A stretch of 64,000 bases of DNA from Paenibacillus sp. EZ-K15 (GTDB lineage: Bacteria; Bacillota; Bacilli; Paenibacillales; Paenibacillaceae). The notes under the pieces were generated by a model. That model did no database searches, was not told the DNA's origin, and was given only the letters and a program-made list of their open reading frames with translations. A program made the translations under genes and the position numbers. The stretch is taken from contig NZ_PDHM01000008.1 of assembly GCF_002573715.1 (NCBI RefSeq), positions 261,023 to 325,022 of the forward strand. The letters run 5' to 3'. Below, one piece after another: positions 18,250 to 28,580 of this stretch (its first letter is position 1; each line of letters opens with the position of its first letter).

Positions 18250-21200
18250 ATGTTTTCCTATAAAACTGTATCATCTGTAGTAGTGCTTGCCTTATTGATG
18301 AATTTATTTATGCTGGGAGAGGGCTCTGCGGCTAAAGCCGATGGAGCTGTAGAACCCCCTGCCGTGACTGATTTTGTTTATACAATCAGTGATTTTGAAA
18401 TGGCCGATGACCAGTGGGATTATACATTTGGCGAGCAGCCGAATATACAAGGAAGCTTTGAGGTTATTGAGCTTGAGGATGCGTACACAGGCCAGCATGC
18501 GGGGAAGCTGAATGCTGATTTTAGGCAGAGCAGCAAGGATAAGGCTGCCTATACAGCGATGCGCAAAGAGTTTGAAGGACTGGAATTAGAGCAATATGCG
18601 TTTTGGGTGAGAACATCGGAGCTCACGGCGGTGCGCATCCGTACGACCGATGCAACAGGTCAGACCTTTCAGCAAAAGATTAATTTGCAAGATACGGCAG
18701 ACTGGCAGCAGGTAGTTGTCAACTCAGTAACTTCCGGCCAGTATTGGGGCGGCGCAGCTAACGGCAAATGGAATGCCCCCGCAAAAAAAATAGCGATCAT
18801 GATAGACCGCAATGATATTAAGGACGGGAAGCTGACGGCGAGCATGCTGGTTGATAAGATGACAGCCAAGCTTAACCTACCGGATTTGAAAATCAAGCAG
18901 TCCGTGCTGGGCAATATTTATTTGGATAATGGACCTGTAACTTTTACCGTAGCCACCAGATTTCCGGAAGTGGCATGGCAGGTTTACGATTTGAACGGCC
19001 AGCTGGTTCGTGAAGGCATCGTACTGACTCCGAACGGAGGCGGGCAAATTAATTTACCTGACCTGGAGCTGGGATATTATTCGCTTGATTTGTCTGCATT
19101 GTCAGGGAGTGAAGGGCCGGTAAGATTGAAGACGACGTTTGCCCTTCTTTCTGACTATGATTGGGACGCTGTTGGCGACTCGCCCTTCGGTATTGCTGCG
19201 CATTTGCATCGAGAGTCGTTTGGCTGGAGCGGCGAGCTGGCCCGGTTAATCAAATATGCAGGAGCAAGGACTGCGCGCGGAGGCTATGAATGGTCGATCG
19301 AAAAGTCGCCGGGGCAGTATACTTTTACTCCGCAGCCGGAACGGTTTATGTCCCATGTGCAAGCGGAAGGTTTGAAGAGTATGTTTGTAAGCGGATACAA
19401 TAATCCGTTCTACGATAATAATGCGACGCCTTATACCGATGCAGGACGTGAGGGGTTTGCCAATTATGTAAACGCTTATATTAATCAATACAAGGATCAT
19501 TTGGTTGGCGTGCAGGTGTACAACGAATTTAACGGCGGCTTCGGCAAAAGAGGCAACAGTCCTGCTGACTCCAAGCCGGAGTATTATTACGAGCTGCTGA
19601 AAAAGACCTATGAGACCGTGAAAGCAAACCATCCTGATTTTACAGTCAGCGGCATGGTTACGGCCGGTATTGATCTGGAGTGGATAGAGGAAGTATTAAA
19701 GCTTGGAGGTATAGACTACCTCGACAATATTGCTGTCCACCCTTACCGCTATGGACGCGCTGTGGTGAAGGATCGCGCGCCAGAGGGAATGGCGGCTGAG
19801 CTGGAGCAATTGAAGTTGCTTATTCGTGAATATAACGGGGGAGAGCTGAAGCCGATCTGGATTTCCGAGTTTGGCTGGCCGACCCACCAGGCTGCTATTG
19901 GCGTAGACGAGAAAACGCAGGCCGATTTTCTGGCACGGGCTTATGTCATCGCCTTATCTCAAGGGGTTGAACGCATCGTGTGGTACAACTTGATGAATGA
20001 CGGTCTGCAAGCCGATTATAACGAGCATAACTTCGGGCTGATCCGCTTTAAAGACGATCCACTTGGCGCACATACACCTAAGCCGGCTTACGTGGCGTAT
20101 GCCGCGATGGCAAGAGAACTGACGAATGCTGCATTTGTGGAGGAGGAGACCTACGGAGGCGATATCAAAAGCTATTTGTTTGACCAGGACGGCAAAGCGC
20201 TCAGAGCGGTGTGGGCAGTTGAGGATACGAATGTTGCCGTCTTAACGAACGAGCCGCTGCTGATTACGGATATAACCGGACATTCCGAGCAATTTGTGCC
20301 GCATAACGGAAAAATCTATTTAACGCTGAATGGAGAAATTTTATATATAAAAGGAAATTTGAGTGGAATCGTCGAGGATCATACCTTCTCGATTACTGGA
20401 GAAGAGACCTTTATTGGAGATGAAGCAGGTTTCACCGTTCAATTGTTTAACCAGGACTCAGTAGGTGAGTTCAAAGTTGACTTGGAAGCAGAAGGCGTCA
20501 GTCAGCCAATTGCAGCTTCTCATGGCAGTAAGTCTCAGGAGCGCATTACCCTTTTGCCGGCGAGAGACGCTTCTTTCCGTTCAGTAGTTGTTTCTATCAA
20601 GGACGGGGAACAAACAATTGGCAGATTGCGCCACTCTATTACCGTTTTAGAAGCAAATGAAGTAAAAGTCAGGCCGACATTGACGTTGGAGGAAGACGGC
20701 AGTTTGGACCGATCCTTAGACCTGGAAATTGAGAATTTCAGCAAAACAAAAAATCTATCCGTCAACGGAGCCGTGTGGTCGGCAGGCGATCAGTCCGGTC
20801 AGCAGCAATGGAATGAGCAGGTAAAGCCGGGGGAAAAGCGCCGTTTCATTATTCCGCTTGAGGCTGCCCCGATGGGAACGGATTTGCAGACTGCTGTCAA
20901 AGTCGAGTTCGGGTCGGGTTTACCGTTCGAGTTTGCAGGAAATATCAGCTTTAATCCTATCCTGCAAGGCAATGGGACGGCGGTTGACACAGAGACTGAA
21001 TCAGGCCAAGCCGAAGTCCCTCCCACGATTGATTTGTCTAATGGGAAAAAGGTTCTGTTATCCGGTCATAGCGGAAGTATCGATTTAACCGGCCATATCT
21101 CACTGCAGCACGATAAGGACAATCTTTATTTGCTGGCCGAAGTCGAGGACGACGTTCATGCCGCTCCTGAAGGGCAGGCCAATATTTGGAATAATGATAG

Positions 21201-21906
21201 TATTCAATTTGCAATCGCGCCGGGCATTCCTGGCGAGAGCCAAGGGTTTTATGAATTCGGCATTGCGGATACGCCGGATGGCGCGCAGGTATACCGCTGG
21301 AGCAACCTGGAAGGGAAAATAGCGGAGGCCGTGCAGCGGGCGAAGGCCGAAGTGATCCGGGATGAAGAACAGAAGCTGACCACTTACAGGCTTGCGCTGC
21401 CATGGTCGGAGCTTACGCCAATCAAGCCTGATCGGGGCGAGGTTATCAGCTTCTCGTTGCTGGTTAATGACAATGACGGCAACGGCCGGCGCGGCTGGGT
21501 GGAATGGGCATCCGGGATCGGGAATGAAAAGCGCCCAAGCCTGTTTCGCTCTATGCAGTGGATCTTTGACAAGCAGCAGACGCCTCCAATTGCAGCAGAC
21601 GCTTCATTCATGGTGACGGCAGGCAAACGAAAGAAAGGCAACCTGCAGGCTGAGTATCCAGAGGGCGCCAAACTGCAATTCGAAATTGTGGATCGGAGCA
21701 AAAAAGGGGTTGTGAAGTTGATTGATGCGGCGGCGGGGCGCTTCGAATATGCGGCAGCTGCTGATGCAGCAGGCGAAGACCATTTTACATTCCGCGTGCG
21801 CGATGGAAGTCAAGTTTCGAATATTGCAACCGTATCGATTGTAATCGAATCAAAGCAAAAGCCAAACCCGAAACCAAAACCAAAACCGAAAAGTCTCGCT
21901 GATTGA
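18250..21906 (+). CDS. Large secreted glycoside hydrolase (clan GH-A) with carbohydrate-binding domains
   Basis: About 1218 residues from ATG 18250, with AGGAGG at 18238-18243 (the ATG at 18232 is upstream of that site). Residues 1-35 are a signal peptide. Then follow a beta-sandwich binding-like domain (about 45-220), a TIM-barrel with candidate acid E426 in VYNEFNGG and nucleophile E540 in WISEFGWPT (a GH39/GH5-like arrangement), beta-rich linker domains, a CBM9-like domain (about 925-1105) and an Ig/cadherin-like domain. The protein ends abruptly after a KPNPKPKPKPK spacer, where a wall-anchoring module would often follow; none is seen. It probably degrades the polymer whose products the operon imports. 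Confidence 0.85.
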   Translation: MFSYKTVSSVVVLALLMNLFMLGEGSAAKADGAVEPPAVTDFVYTISDFEMADDQWDYTFGEQPNIQGSFEVIELEDAYTGQHAGKLNADFRQSSKDKAAYTAMRKEFEGLELEQYAFWVRTSELTAVRIRTTDATGQTFQQKINLQDTADWQQVVVNSVTSGQYWGGAANGKWNAPAKKIAIMIDRNDIKDGKLTASMLVDKMTAKLNLPDLKIKQSVLGNIYLDNGPVTFTVATRFPEVAWQVYDLNGQLVREGIVLTPNGGGQINLPDLELGYYSLDLSALSGSEGPVRLKTTFALLSDYDWDAVGDSPFGIAAHLHRESFGWSGELARLIKYAGARTARGGYEWSIEKSPGQYTFTPQPERFMSHVQAEGLKSMFVSGYNNPFYDNNATPYTDAGREGFANYVNAYINQYKDHLVGVQVYNEFNGGFGKRGNSPADSKPEYYYELLKKTYETVKANHPDFTVSGMVTAGIDLEWIEEVLKLGGIDYLDNIAVHPYRYGRAVVKDRAPEGMAAELEQLKLLIREYNGGELKPIWISEFGWPTHQAAIGVDEKTQADFLARAYVIALSQGVERIVWYNLMNDGLQADYNEHNFGLIRFKDDPLGAHTPKPAYVAYAAMARELTNAAFVEEETYGGDIKSYLFDQDGKALRAVWAVEDTNVAVLTNEPLLITDITGHSEQFVPHNGKIYLTLNGEILYIKGNLSGIVEDHTFSITGEETFIGDEAGFTVQLFNQDSVGEFKVDLEAEGVSQPIAASHGSKSQERITLLPARDASFRSVVVSIKDGEQTIGRLRHSITVLEANEVKVRPTLTLEEDGSLDRSLDLEIENFSKTKNLSVNGAVWSAGDQSGQQQWNEQVKPGEKRRFIIPLEAAPMGTDLQTAVKVEFGSGLPFEFAGNISFNPILQGNGTAVDTETESGQAEVPPTIDLSNGKKVLLSGHSGSIDLTGHISLQHDKDNLYLLAEVEDDVHAAPEGQANIWNNDSIQFAIAPGIPGESQGFYEFGIADTPDGAQVYRWSNLEGKIAEAVQRAKAEVIRDEEQKLTTYRLALPWSELTPIKPDRGEVISFSLLVNDNDGNGRRGWVEWASGIGNEKRPSLFRSMQWIFDKQQTPPIAADASFMVTAGKRKKGNLQAEYPEGAKLQFEIVDRSKKGVVKLIDAAAGRFEYAAAADAAGEDHFTFRVRDGSQVSNIATVSIVIESKQKPNPKPKPKPKSLAD

Positions 21907-21966
21907 AGATCGCGCGGAGCCAGAAGTAGAGCTGAAGCATCCTCTGCTACAATACCCCATTAGATC

Positions 21967-22008
21967 AATAATCACGCAATCGTTAATGAGATTGCGTGAT
22001 TATTGTTC
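21967..22008. terminator. Bidirectional terminator between convergent operons
   Basis: A perfect 15-bp stem (AATAATCACGCAATC with its complement) around an 8-nt loop, followed by GTTC on the plus strand and A/T-rich sequence on the other side. It lies between the hydrolase gene and the convergent response-regulator gene. Confidence 0.75.
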
Positions 22009-22106
22009 ATCCAGACTATGCATCAGGATATTCTGATAAGATCAGGGTTTTTCTAATAGCTAACTAGATAATCTCGGGGAACCAATCGACACAGGTTATT
22101 CTCATG

Positions 22107-22895
22107 CTATCCATTCTTCTCCTCGAAATACTCCTGATACTGACTCGGCGTGACGTGGGCGTATTTTTTGAAGATACTTATAAAATACTTGTAATCACTA
22201 AATCCGATATCCTGCGCGATGGTGTAGACTTTGTTATCTCCTGACTTCAGTAAATCGATCGATTTCTGAATGCGGTAGCGATTGAGAAACTCGTTGAAGG
22301 TATAGCTGGTCTCAGCCTTGAATTTCTGGTTCAGGTAATAGGCGCTTAAACCGATCTCCTCCACGAGGTCATGAATGCTGATCTTTTTGGCATAGTTCTC
22401 CTGTACATAGGCGATCATTTTGGCCACGTATTTCGAGGTTTTGGTTTCTTTCTCCAGAAATTTGCTGTTTAGAATCTCTTCCTTTTCCTGCGGATGATTG
22501 GAGATCACTTCATATTTGCGGATTAAATCCACCTTGGCTTTGGCCGATTCCAGTGCCGCTACCAGCTGCTCATCCTCTAAGGGCTTCACTAGAAATTCGG
22601 TCACGCCTAACTGGAGTGCCTGCTGCGCAAGGTGGAATTCATTATATCCGGAAATAATAATGCTGCTGAAGGTATGCTGCTGCAATCCTTCCCGAATCAT
22701 CGAAATGCCATCCATGATCGGCATGGTGATGTCGGTTATGACGATATCCGGCTTTAGCTCGCAGATCTTCTCATAGCCATCCTGTCCATTCAGCCCTTCT
22801 TCAATGACGATGCAATCGTATTGAAGCCAATCGATGCTGAAGCGTATCCCCCTGCGAATCATATCCTCATCTTCGACCAGCAGAACTTTAAACAT
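22107..22895 (-). CDS. AraC-type response regulator (YesN family)
   Basis: 262 residues from ATG at 22895 (GGAGTGG upstream). The receiver domain is at residues 3-120 with acidic pocket E9/D10, phosphorylation site D55 in VITDITMP and K105 in FLVKPL. The AraC DNA-binding domain is at about 160-260 with the signature IAQDIGFSDYKYFISIFKKY. Its start overlaps the stop of the kinase gene by 8 nt, so the two are translationally coupled. It presumably controls the transporter genes upstream in the same operon; see the tandem CATAATCC site at 28606. Confidence 0.92.
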   Translation of the reverse strand: MFKVLLVEDEDMIRRGIRFSIDWLQYDCIVIEEGLNGQDGYEKICELKPDIVITDITMPIMDGISMIREGLQQHTFSSIIISGYNEFHLAQQALQLGVTEFLVKPLEDEQLVAALESAKAKVDLIRKYEVISNHPQEKEEILNSKFLEKETKTSKYVAKMIAYVQENYAKKISIHDLVEEIGLSAYYLNQKFKAETSYTFNEFLNRYRIQKSIDLLKSGDNKVYTIAQDIGFSDYKYFISIFKKYAHVTPSQYQEYFEEKNG

Positions 22896-24588
22896 GATAT
22901 CCACTCCATTCGTAAGGAATCGTAAGTGCCACGCAGGTGCCTCTTCCTTGTGCGCTGTCAATGTGAATACCGGATCCTTCGCCATATAGAAGCACTAAAC
23001 GTCGGTGAACGTTGTACAGCCCGATATGCTGCGTCGTGTTTGTCTGGCTTTGCAGGATCTGATTCACTTCCTGCAGTCTCTCTTTACTCATGCCTTGCCC
23101 GTTATCGCGGACTTCCAGAATCAGCTTGTCTGTGGAAGTGTAGATATGGATCTCGATAAGCACATGGCTCTGATCCTGATAGCCATATTTGATAGCGTTT
23201 TCGATAATTGGCTGCAGCAGAAGCTTGGGGACGTATACATCCAGTGTTTCCTCCGCTACGATAATCCGATATTCCAGCCGATCATTGAACCGAATTTGCT
23301 GCAGCTTCAGGTAATCCCGTACATAACTCATGTCATTCTTCAGTTGGACGCTGCGATCAGGTCCGATGCTGTAACGAAGCAGCCTGGATAGGATCAGCAC
23401 GATATCCTGCGCTTGATTCGCGTCAATTTTAATCGCATAACGCAGGGTTTCAAGTACATTGAATATAAAATGCGGGTGGAATTGCGATTGCAGCTGCTTC
23501 ACCTCAATAATCGTGCTGAGCTCGGACAGCTCTTTATTTTTCTCGATCAACTCTTTCAACCGATCCAGCATCACATTGTACTCATCGCCCAGAATTTGAA
23601 ACTCGTCATTCGTCTGAATGTCGACATAGCCATTGAAGTTTCCTTCGCGCAGCTGTGCCAAGGCATGAATTAATTTATCGATCGATTCGGAATTGCGCGT
23701 CGACATTTTGTTCGCCAGGAACTGGATCAACACCCACAGCAGCAGGCTGGCAGCAAGAACAAAGAAAGAGACCGTATAGTAGGTGTATTGCTCCGATTTA
23801 TAGGAGTTCAGCGTAATGACTTGAATCGGTGTATCAGGGATCCGCTTGGCATACATGTAGTACTTGCCTTCGTTTAGCAGAACATGTCCCTTGTTATCGA
23901 GCTTGGGGCTGAATTTGTTGAGAACGCCTTTGGTCACATTGCTGGTCGTGGCAATAATGGTGTTATGTTCATCGGTGATCATGGCGATCTCATTATTTTG
24001 TTCGAAAATCATCTTCTGAATGTCGGATTCGTACAGCTGGTAGATGATATAACCTATCGTCCGCTTGTCCTTAACGATGGCTTTGCCAAACGTATAACTC
24101 GTATCGCGATCATGCGAATAACGAAAGCTGTTCATTTCGGTTAGCGTGTCGCCGGGCCGCTGATCGATCCTATGAATGAGATTGCCGAAGGCGAAATTGG
24201 AATACAGCGCATCTGCTGGAGCGGAGCTTGCCAGGAAGACCCCATCCGTATTGACGATATGAAAAATGCTCTTGACCTTCTGCTGGTTGTTGAAATCATA
24301 AAAGGCGGAATACACTTGTTCGCTGCCCAGATGCGAGCTTACGTAATTGATCACGGTAGGAGAGACGGCCATCCGATTAATCTCCTCATAGTACTGTTGA
24401 TACACACCGGATATGGACTGACTGATAGACTGGGCGGCTTCGGTCGTTTTTTGGGTTAGGTTCATTCTGCCATTAATAATCGTGAACGCCAAAAACAATA
24501 CGATTAAGATGGAGAACGGGATCATCGTATAGATGCGAAATAAATGCCGGGTCGATTCCTTGAAGTTGCGATAATGTGTAGGTTTCAT
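22888..24588 (-). CDS. Sensor histidine kinase (YesM family)
   Basis: 566 residues from ATG 24588, chosen for GGAGG just upstream. Layout: membrane helix near 20-42, extracellular Cache-type sensor to about 270, second helix about 275-298, HAMP, a His_kinase domain with QSQFHPHFIFNVLETLRYAI (His near 370) and a C-terminal HATPase with ENAIKYG and DNGQGM boxes. It is the partner of the response regulator it overlaps. The gene follows the transporter genes with a 140-nt gap and is probably in the same transcript, so the sensor likely detects the transported solute. Confidence 0.92.
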   Translation of the reverse strand: MKPTHYRNFKESTRHLFRIYTMIPFSILIVLFLAFTIINGRMNLTQKTTEAAQSISQSISGVYQQYYEEINRMAVSPTVINYVSSHLGSEQVYSAFYDFNNQQKVKSIFHIVNTDGVFLASSAPADALYSNFAFGNLIHRIDQRPGDTLTEMNSFRYSHDRDTSYTFGKAIVKDKRTIGYIIYQLYESDIQKMIFEQNNEIAMITDEHNTIIATTSNVTKGVLNKFSPKLDNKGHVLLNEGKYYMYAKRIPDTPIQVITLNSYKSEQYTYYTVSFFVLAASLLLWVLIQFLANKMSTRNSESIDKLIHALAQLREGNFNGYVDIQTNDEFQILGDEYNVMLDRLKELIEKNKELSELSTIIEVKQLQSQFHPHFIFNVLETLRYAIKIDANQAQDIVLILSRLLRYSIGPDRSVQLKNDMSYVRDYLKLQQIRFNDRLEYRIIVAEETLDVYVPKLLLQPIIENAIKYGYQDQSHVLIEIHIYTSTDKLILEVRDNGQGMSKERLQEVNQILQSQTNTTQHIGLYNVHRRLVLLYGEGSGIHIDSAQGRGTCVALTIPYEWSGYHV

Positions 24589-24728
24589 GCTGCCCTCCAT
24601 CTGCGATAAGGCCTTCAAATCTATTATACTGACTGGCAGTATCCGCAGATCATCCAAATACATCCAAGCCGCCCCCTCATGCTGCAGGTGCCGACTTGGA
24701 TGTAGTCTACGTTATGAATTCATCACAT

Positions 24729-26384
24729 TTACATGGAAACTTCTTTTTGTCCGGAGAGCTTCAGGAAGACGAGCAGCGACACTACCGTAATGACGGTAAG
24801 AATCGTGGATAGAGCTGCCGCCACGCCGTAGTTACCGCGGATGACCTCGGTGTATATGGCAACCGTTACGGTCTTGGTCTTGCCTGTATAAAGAATGATC
24901 GAAGTGCTTAATTCGGTAATGATGGTAATCCAGCTCAGGATCGCGCCGGAGACTACGCCTGCCACCATCATCGGAAGCGTAATCTTGAAGAACGTCTTCA
25001 TCTGGGAAGCCCCCAGACTGATGGCTGCTTCCTCAATCCCATCGTTAATCTGATGCAGAATGGCCGCGCTGGATCGAATCGTATAGGGCAGGCGCCGGAT
25101 AACAAACGAGATGATCATGATGACGGCTGTTCCGCTCAAGGCCAGCGGCTTATTATTGAAAGTGATTAATAGAGCGATCCCCAGAATGGAGCCGGGAACG
25201 ATATACGGGAACATCGTGAAGATATCCAGCGTATTCGTTAGCGCATTCTTTCTTCGAACGGTTACGTAAGCAATCAGTATCGCTAACAGGATAATGACGA
25301 CCAGCGACACGATCGCCAGGAAGAACGTGTTCAGAATGACGCCGCCAATATTACTGAAGGCATCCCGATAGCTTTGGAGCGAGAACCCTTCGACGAAGAT
25401 TCTGCCGTTGGATTTCAGGAACGAAGTATAAATGACATAGAGCTGCGGCAGCAGTGCGATTAACGTATACAGATAGATAACGGCATGAGCCGCGATATTG
25501 CCGATGCCCTTCTTCTTCTTGGCTTCAATCGGATGCAATGCGCTCATCGTAAAGGATTTACGATTGGCTACGAATTTTTGCAGCAGGAATATCGTTGTGG
25601 CGAACAGAACGACAATGACGCTGATCGCCGCCGCGAAACCGTCATCGCCGCCGACCTCACTGATGAACTCGTTAAAGATCAGCACGGGAACGGTCTTGTA
25701 TCCCTCACCGATCAGCATCGGCGTACCAAAATCGGCAAGCGCACGCATGAAGACGAGCAGGCCGCCCGCCAGCAAGGTTGGCGTAATGAGCGGGAGGAGC
25801 ACTTTGCGCATTTTGCCAAAGCCTGAATAACCCATGCTTTCGGCTGCTTCCATTAGCGACTGGTCCATATTCTTCAGTGCGCCTGATACATACATGAAGA
25901 TAAGAGGGACCATCTGCAAGGTCAAGACGACTAAGATCCCCGTAAATCCGTATATATCCGGCATCGTAATGCCGAATGTGTTGCTAACGAATTTCGTAAT
26001 GACACCGCTTCTGCCCAGCAGCAGGATCCAGGAGTAAGCTCCAATGAAAGGAGCCGACATCGAGGAGATCAGGATCATGACCCGAATGGCCGAACTGCCT
26101 TTAATCTTCACCGTTGCCATGATGTAGGCCAGCGGCGTTGCGATAATGGCGGCTAGCAAGGTTACGCTGACGGTGACTTTAACGCTGTTGAACAGAGCGT
26201 TTAAATAGTAGGGCTTACTGAAAAACTTCGTGAAATAGGCGAGGGAAAAATCGCCAGTCGTACCGTTGTACACACTCTTAAACAGCATCGTAAATAAAGG
26301 CAGGGCCAGAAACAGAATGTAGAACACAAAGATCAGTAACGAAATGTTGGTCCAGACATCAAATCGTTTGCGCGTCTCTCTCAT
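24729..26384 (-). CDS. Iron(III)/sugar-phosphate-type ABC permease (FbpB/AfuB-like, fused)
   Basis: A 551-residue double-length permease with about 12 membrane helices and two binding-protein-dependent transport domains, each with an EAA-like loop (MEAAESMGYSG near 180 and IEEAAISLGASQ near 455). Fused permeases of this size belong to the FbpB/AfuB/SfuB group, which transports Fe3+ or, in the AfuABC case, hexose phosphates. ATG 26384 overlaps the ATPase stop by 4 nt. The presence of a YesM/YesN pair favours an organic solute over iron, but this is inference. Confidence 0.88.
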   Translation of the reverse strand: MRETRKRFDVWTNISLLIFVFYILFLALPLFTMLFKSVYNGTTGDFSLAYFTKFFSKPYYLNALFNSVKVTVSVTLLAAIIATPLAYIMATVKIKGSSAIRVMILISSMSAPFIGAYSWILLLGRSGVITKFVSNTFGITMPDIYGFTGILVVLTLQMVPLIFMYVSGALKNMDQSLMEAAESMGYSGFGKMRKVLLPLITPTLLAGGLLVFMRALADFGTPMLIGEGYKTVPVLIFNEFISEVGGDDGFAAAISVIVVLFATTIFLLQKFVANRKSFTMSALHPIEAKKKKGIGNIAAHAVIYLYTLIALLPQLYVIYTSFLKSNGRIFVEGFSLQSYRDAFSNIGGVILNTFFLAIVSLVVIILLAILIAYVTVRRKNALTNTLDIFTMFPYIVPGSILGIALLITFNNKPLALSGTAVIMIISFVIRRLPYTIRSSAAILHQINDGIEEAAISLGASQMKTFFKITLPMMVAGVVSGAILSWITIITELSTSIILYTGKTKTVTVAIYTEVIRGNYGVAAALSTILTVITVVSLLVFLKLSGQKEVSM

Positions 26385-27490
26385 AGCCGAGCGCCCCTTG
26401 TATAGTTCAGTTCCCCTGCCGCATCATAGACATTAATCTTCTCTTTTTTGGCCTTGAGATAGATAACTTGACCAGGCTCGAGGATATATGACGTTTTCGA
26501 TTCTTGTGTGATCTCCACGCGTTGACCGGACGCCAAGTCTACAAAATAATGGGTGTTCTGCCCCAGAAATACGCTGTGTACGATCGTCGCTTTCATGCCG
26601 GTTTGGTCCTCGGTCAGAATGAACTCTTCCGGCCGAACCGAGATCTGAACGTTTAGCGTATCTGCCTTGGCATCGGATTTCGGAACCTCGATGTTAGACA
26701 GCTCTTCCATATAGCCGGAGCCGAAGTGCAGGACATAGCTGTCTGCCAATTTTGTTAAAGTACCCTCGAGAATGTTGGTTCGACCGATAAAGGTTGCAAC
26801 GAATACGTTCGCAGGACGCTGGTAAATCTCCTGTGGCGTTCCGAGATGTTGAATCACGCCGGATTTCATGACCGCGATGCGGTCGGATACCGCCATGGCT
26901 TCCTCTTGATCGTGCGTGACGTAGACGGTGGTAATCCCGACTTCTCTCTGAATGTCTTTAATCGCGTTACGCATGTCGACCCGAAGCTTGGCATCCAGGT
27001 TGGATAGAGGTTCATCCATCAGCAGGACATCCGGGCGGATGACGATGGCTCTGGCAAGCGCAACGCGCTGCTGCTGGCCGCCGGACAGGTTCTTCGGCAT
27101 GCGATCTTTATAGGGCTCGATCTGAACGACCTTTAAGATGTTATCCACCTTGGCGTTAATCTCTGCCTTGGATAATTTCCGATTCTCCAGTCCGAACGCG
27201 ATGTTTCCTCTAACGTTTAAGTGAGGGAAGATCGCATAGCTCTGAAAGACCATCCCGATATTCCGCTTGCCCGGTTCCACCTGGTTAATGACACGCTCGT
27301 TAAAATGAATGGTTCCGCCTTCAATGCTGTTGAAGCCGGCGATCATGCGCAGCAGTGTCGTCTTGCCGCACCCGGAAGGCCCGAGAAGGGTGAAGAATTC
27401 ACCCTTTTTAATCTCCAGGGAGAGCTCGGGAATGACGGTTGTGTCGTCGTATTTTTTGATTAAGTCTTTAATGGTTATGGTTACGCTCAT
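26381..27490 (-). CDS. ABC transporter ATP-binding protein (FbpC/PotA-like)
   Basis: 369 residues from ATG 27490 (AGGTG upstream; an in-frame GTG at 27499 overlaps it). Walker A GPSGCGKTT, signature [14 protein letters not shown], Walker B VLLMDEPLSNLD and the switch His VTHDQEEAM are all intact. A C-terminal TOBE-type regulatory domain occupies residues ~280-365. It energises the fused permease next to it. Confidence 0.92.
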   Translation of the reverse strand: MSVTITIKDLIKKYDDTTVIPELSLEIKKGEFFTLLGPSGCGKTTLLRMIAGFNSIEGGTIHFNERVINQVEPGKRNIGMVFQSYAIFPHLNVRGNIAFGLENRKLSKAEINAKVDNILKVVQIEPYKDRMPKNLSGGQQQRVALARAIVIRPDVLLMDEPLSNLDAKLRVDMRNAIKDIQREVGITTVYVTHDQEEAMAVSDRIAVMKSGVIQHLGTPQEIYQRPANVFVATFIGRTNILEGTLTKLADSYVLHFGSGYMEELSNIEVPKSDAKADTLNVQISVRPEEFILTEDQTGMKATIVHSVFLGQNTHYFVDLASGQRVEITQESKTSYILEPGQVIYLKAKKEKINVYDAAGELNYTRGARL

Positions 27491-27512
27491 GGTTGTCACC
27501 TGATTCTATAGT

Positions 27513-28535
27513 TTATTTAACGCTAGTGAACAAATCGACATAACGCTCAACGATCTCGGATTTATGCTCACTTACATAGTCCGTGTCTTCATCAATCATG
27601 TGGATCTCTTCATAGGGCTTCATGTGGTCGCCAAGCTTCGTATCTAGGCGAAGTGGACGGTTCGTTAATTGCGTACCGAACGCATCCTGCGCTTCTTGTG
27701 ACAGAATGAAGTCGATGAATTTCTTGGCGTTGTCCATATGCGGTGCATCTTTGATAATGGCGGATCCGGCATCCAGGAAAACGGCGCCTTCTTTTGGATA
27801 TACGATTTCTACCGGAGCGCCGTTCTTTACATAGGTGCTGGAAGGGTCTTCATAGGTAAGGCCGACTACATATTCACCGTCCGCCACGCTTTTGTGAACG
27901 GCACCGGAACCGCTTGCAATTTTGCCGTCCAGGTTCTCGATCAGTTGACCAACGTAGTTCCATCCTTGCTCATTCTCATAATCGCCGCCCATGGCTTTCA
28001 GCATATTGGTTAGCTGGGCGAAAGCGGAGCTTGAGCTTGCCGGGTCAGCGGAAGCAATCTTCCCTTTGAGCTGCGGATTCAGCAAATCCGCATAGCCTTC
28101 GATTTTGATATCGCCGATCAGGTTTTTGTTTACGAGCAGCACGCTGCCATCCGAGATATAAGGAGTAGCAAAGCCCGACGTATTACGGTGACCTTCAATC
28201 AGGTTCTTGTCTTCAGGTGATACGTAAGGTTCGTATAAAGCTTCATTTTCGCGGAAACCGGCCATAGAACCACCGAACATCACGTCAGCGTAAGGGTTCT
28301 GCTTCTCGGACTGTAAGCGCTTAATAATTTCGCCGGTACCAGCCGTTACAAGCTCAACCGTAATCCCGGTCTGCTTCTCGAACATCGGAATAATGGTCTT
28401 GATGATCTCCTCGCTATTCGGACTGTAGATGACGAGTTTATTGGACGATCCCGAATCGGACTCGCCGCTTGCGCAACCGCTAAGCGCACCCATAATCAAC
28501 ACGCAGGTTAACAGTAAAATCGATAGCTTTTTCAT
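27513..28535 (-). CDS. Extracellular solute-binding lipoprotein (AfuA/FbpA-like)
   Basis: 340 residues with a lipoprotein signal ending LSGC near residue 21, followed by a Ser/Gly spacer. The mature part starts KLVIYSPNSEEII and belongs to the family 1 (Fbp/Afu/PhnS-type) binding proteins. ATG 28535 has GGGGG upstream. It is the first gene of the minus-strand operon: binding protein, ATPase, permease, kinase, regulator. Candidate ligands are Fe3+, phosphonate or sugar phosphate; motifs do not decide. Confidence 0.88.
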   Translation of the reverse strand: MKKLSILLLTCVLIMGALSGCASGESDSGSSNKLVIYSPNSEEIIKTIIPMFEKQTGITVELVTAGTGEIIKRLQSEKQNPYADVMFGGSMAGFRENEALYEPYVSPEDKNLIEGHRNTSGFATPYISDGSVLLVNKNLIGDIKIEGYADLLNPQLKGKIASADPASSSSAFAQLTNMLKAMGGDYENEQGWNYVGQLIENLDGKIASGSGAVHKSVADGEYVVGLTYEDPSSTYVKNGAPVEIVYPKEGAVFLDAGSAIIKDAPHMDNAKKFIDFILSQEAQDAFGTQLTNRPLRLDTKLGDHMKPYEEIHMIDEDTDYVSEHKSEIVERYVDLFTSVK

Positions 28536-28580
28536 GTATAATCCCCCTTGAACAAAAGTTCATTTCGTAATTGCATGTTC

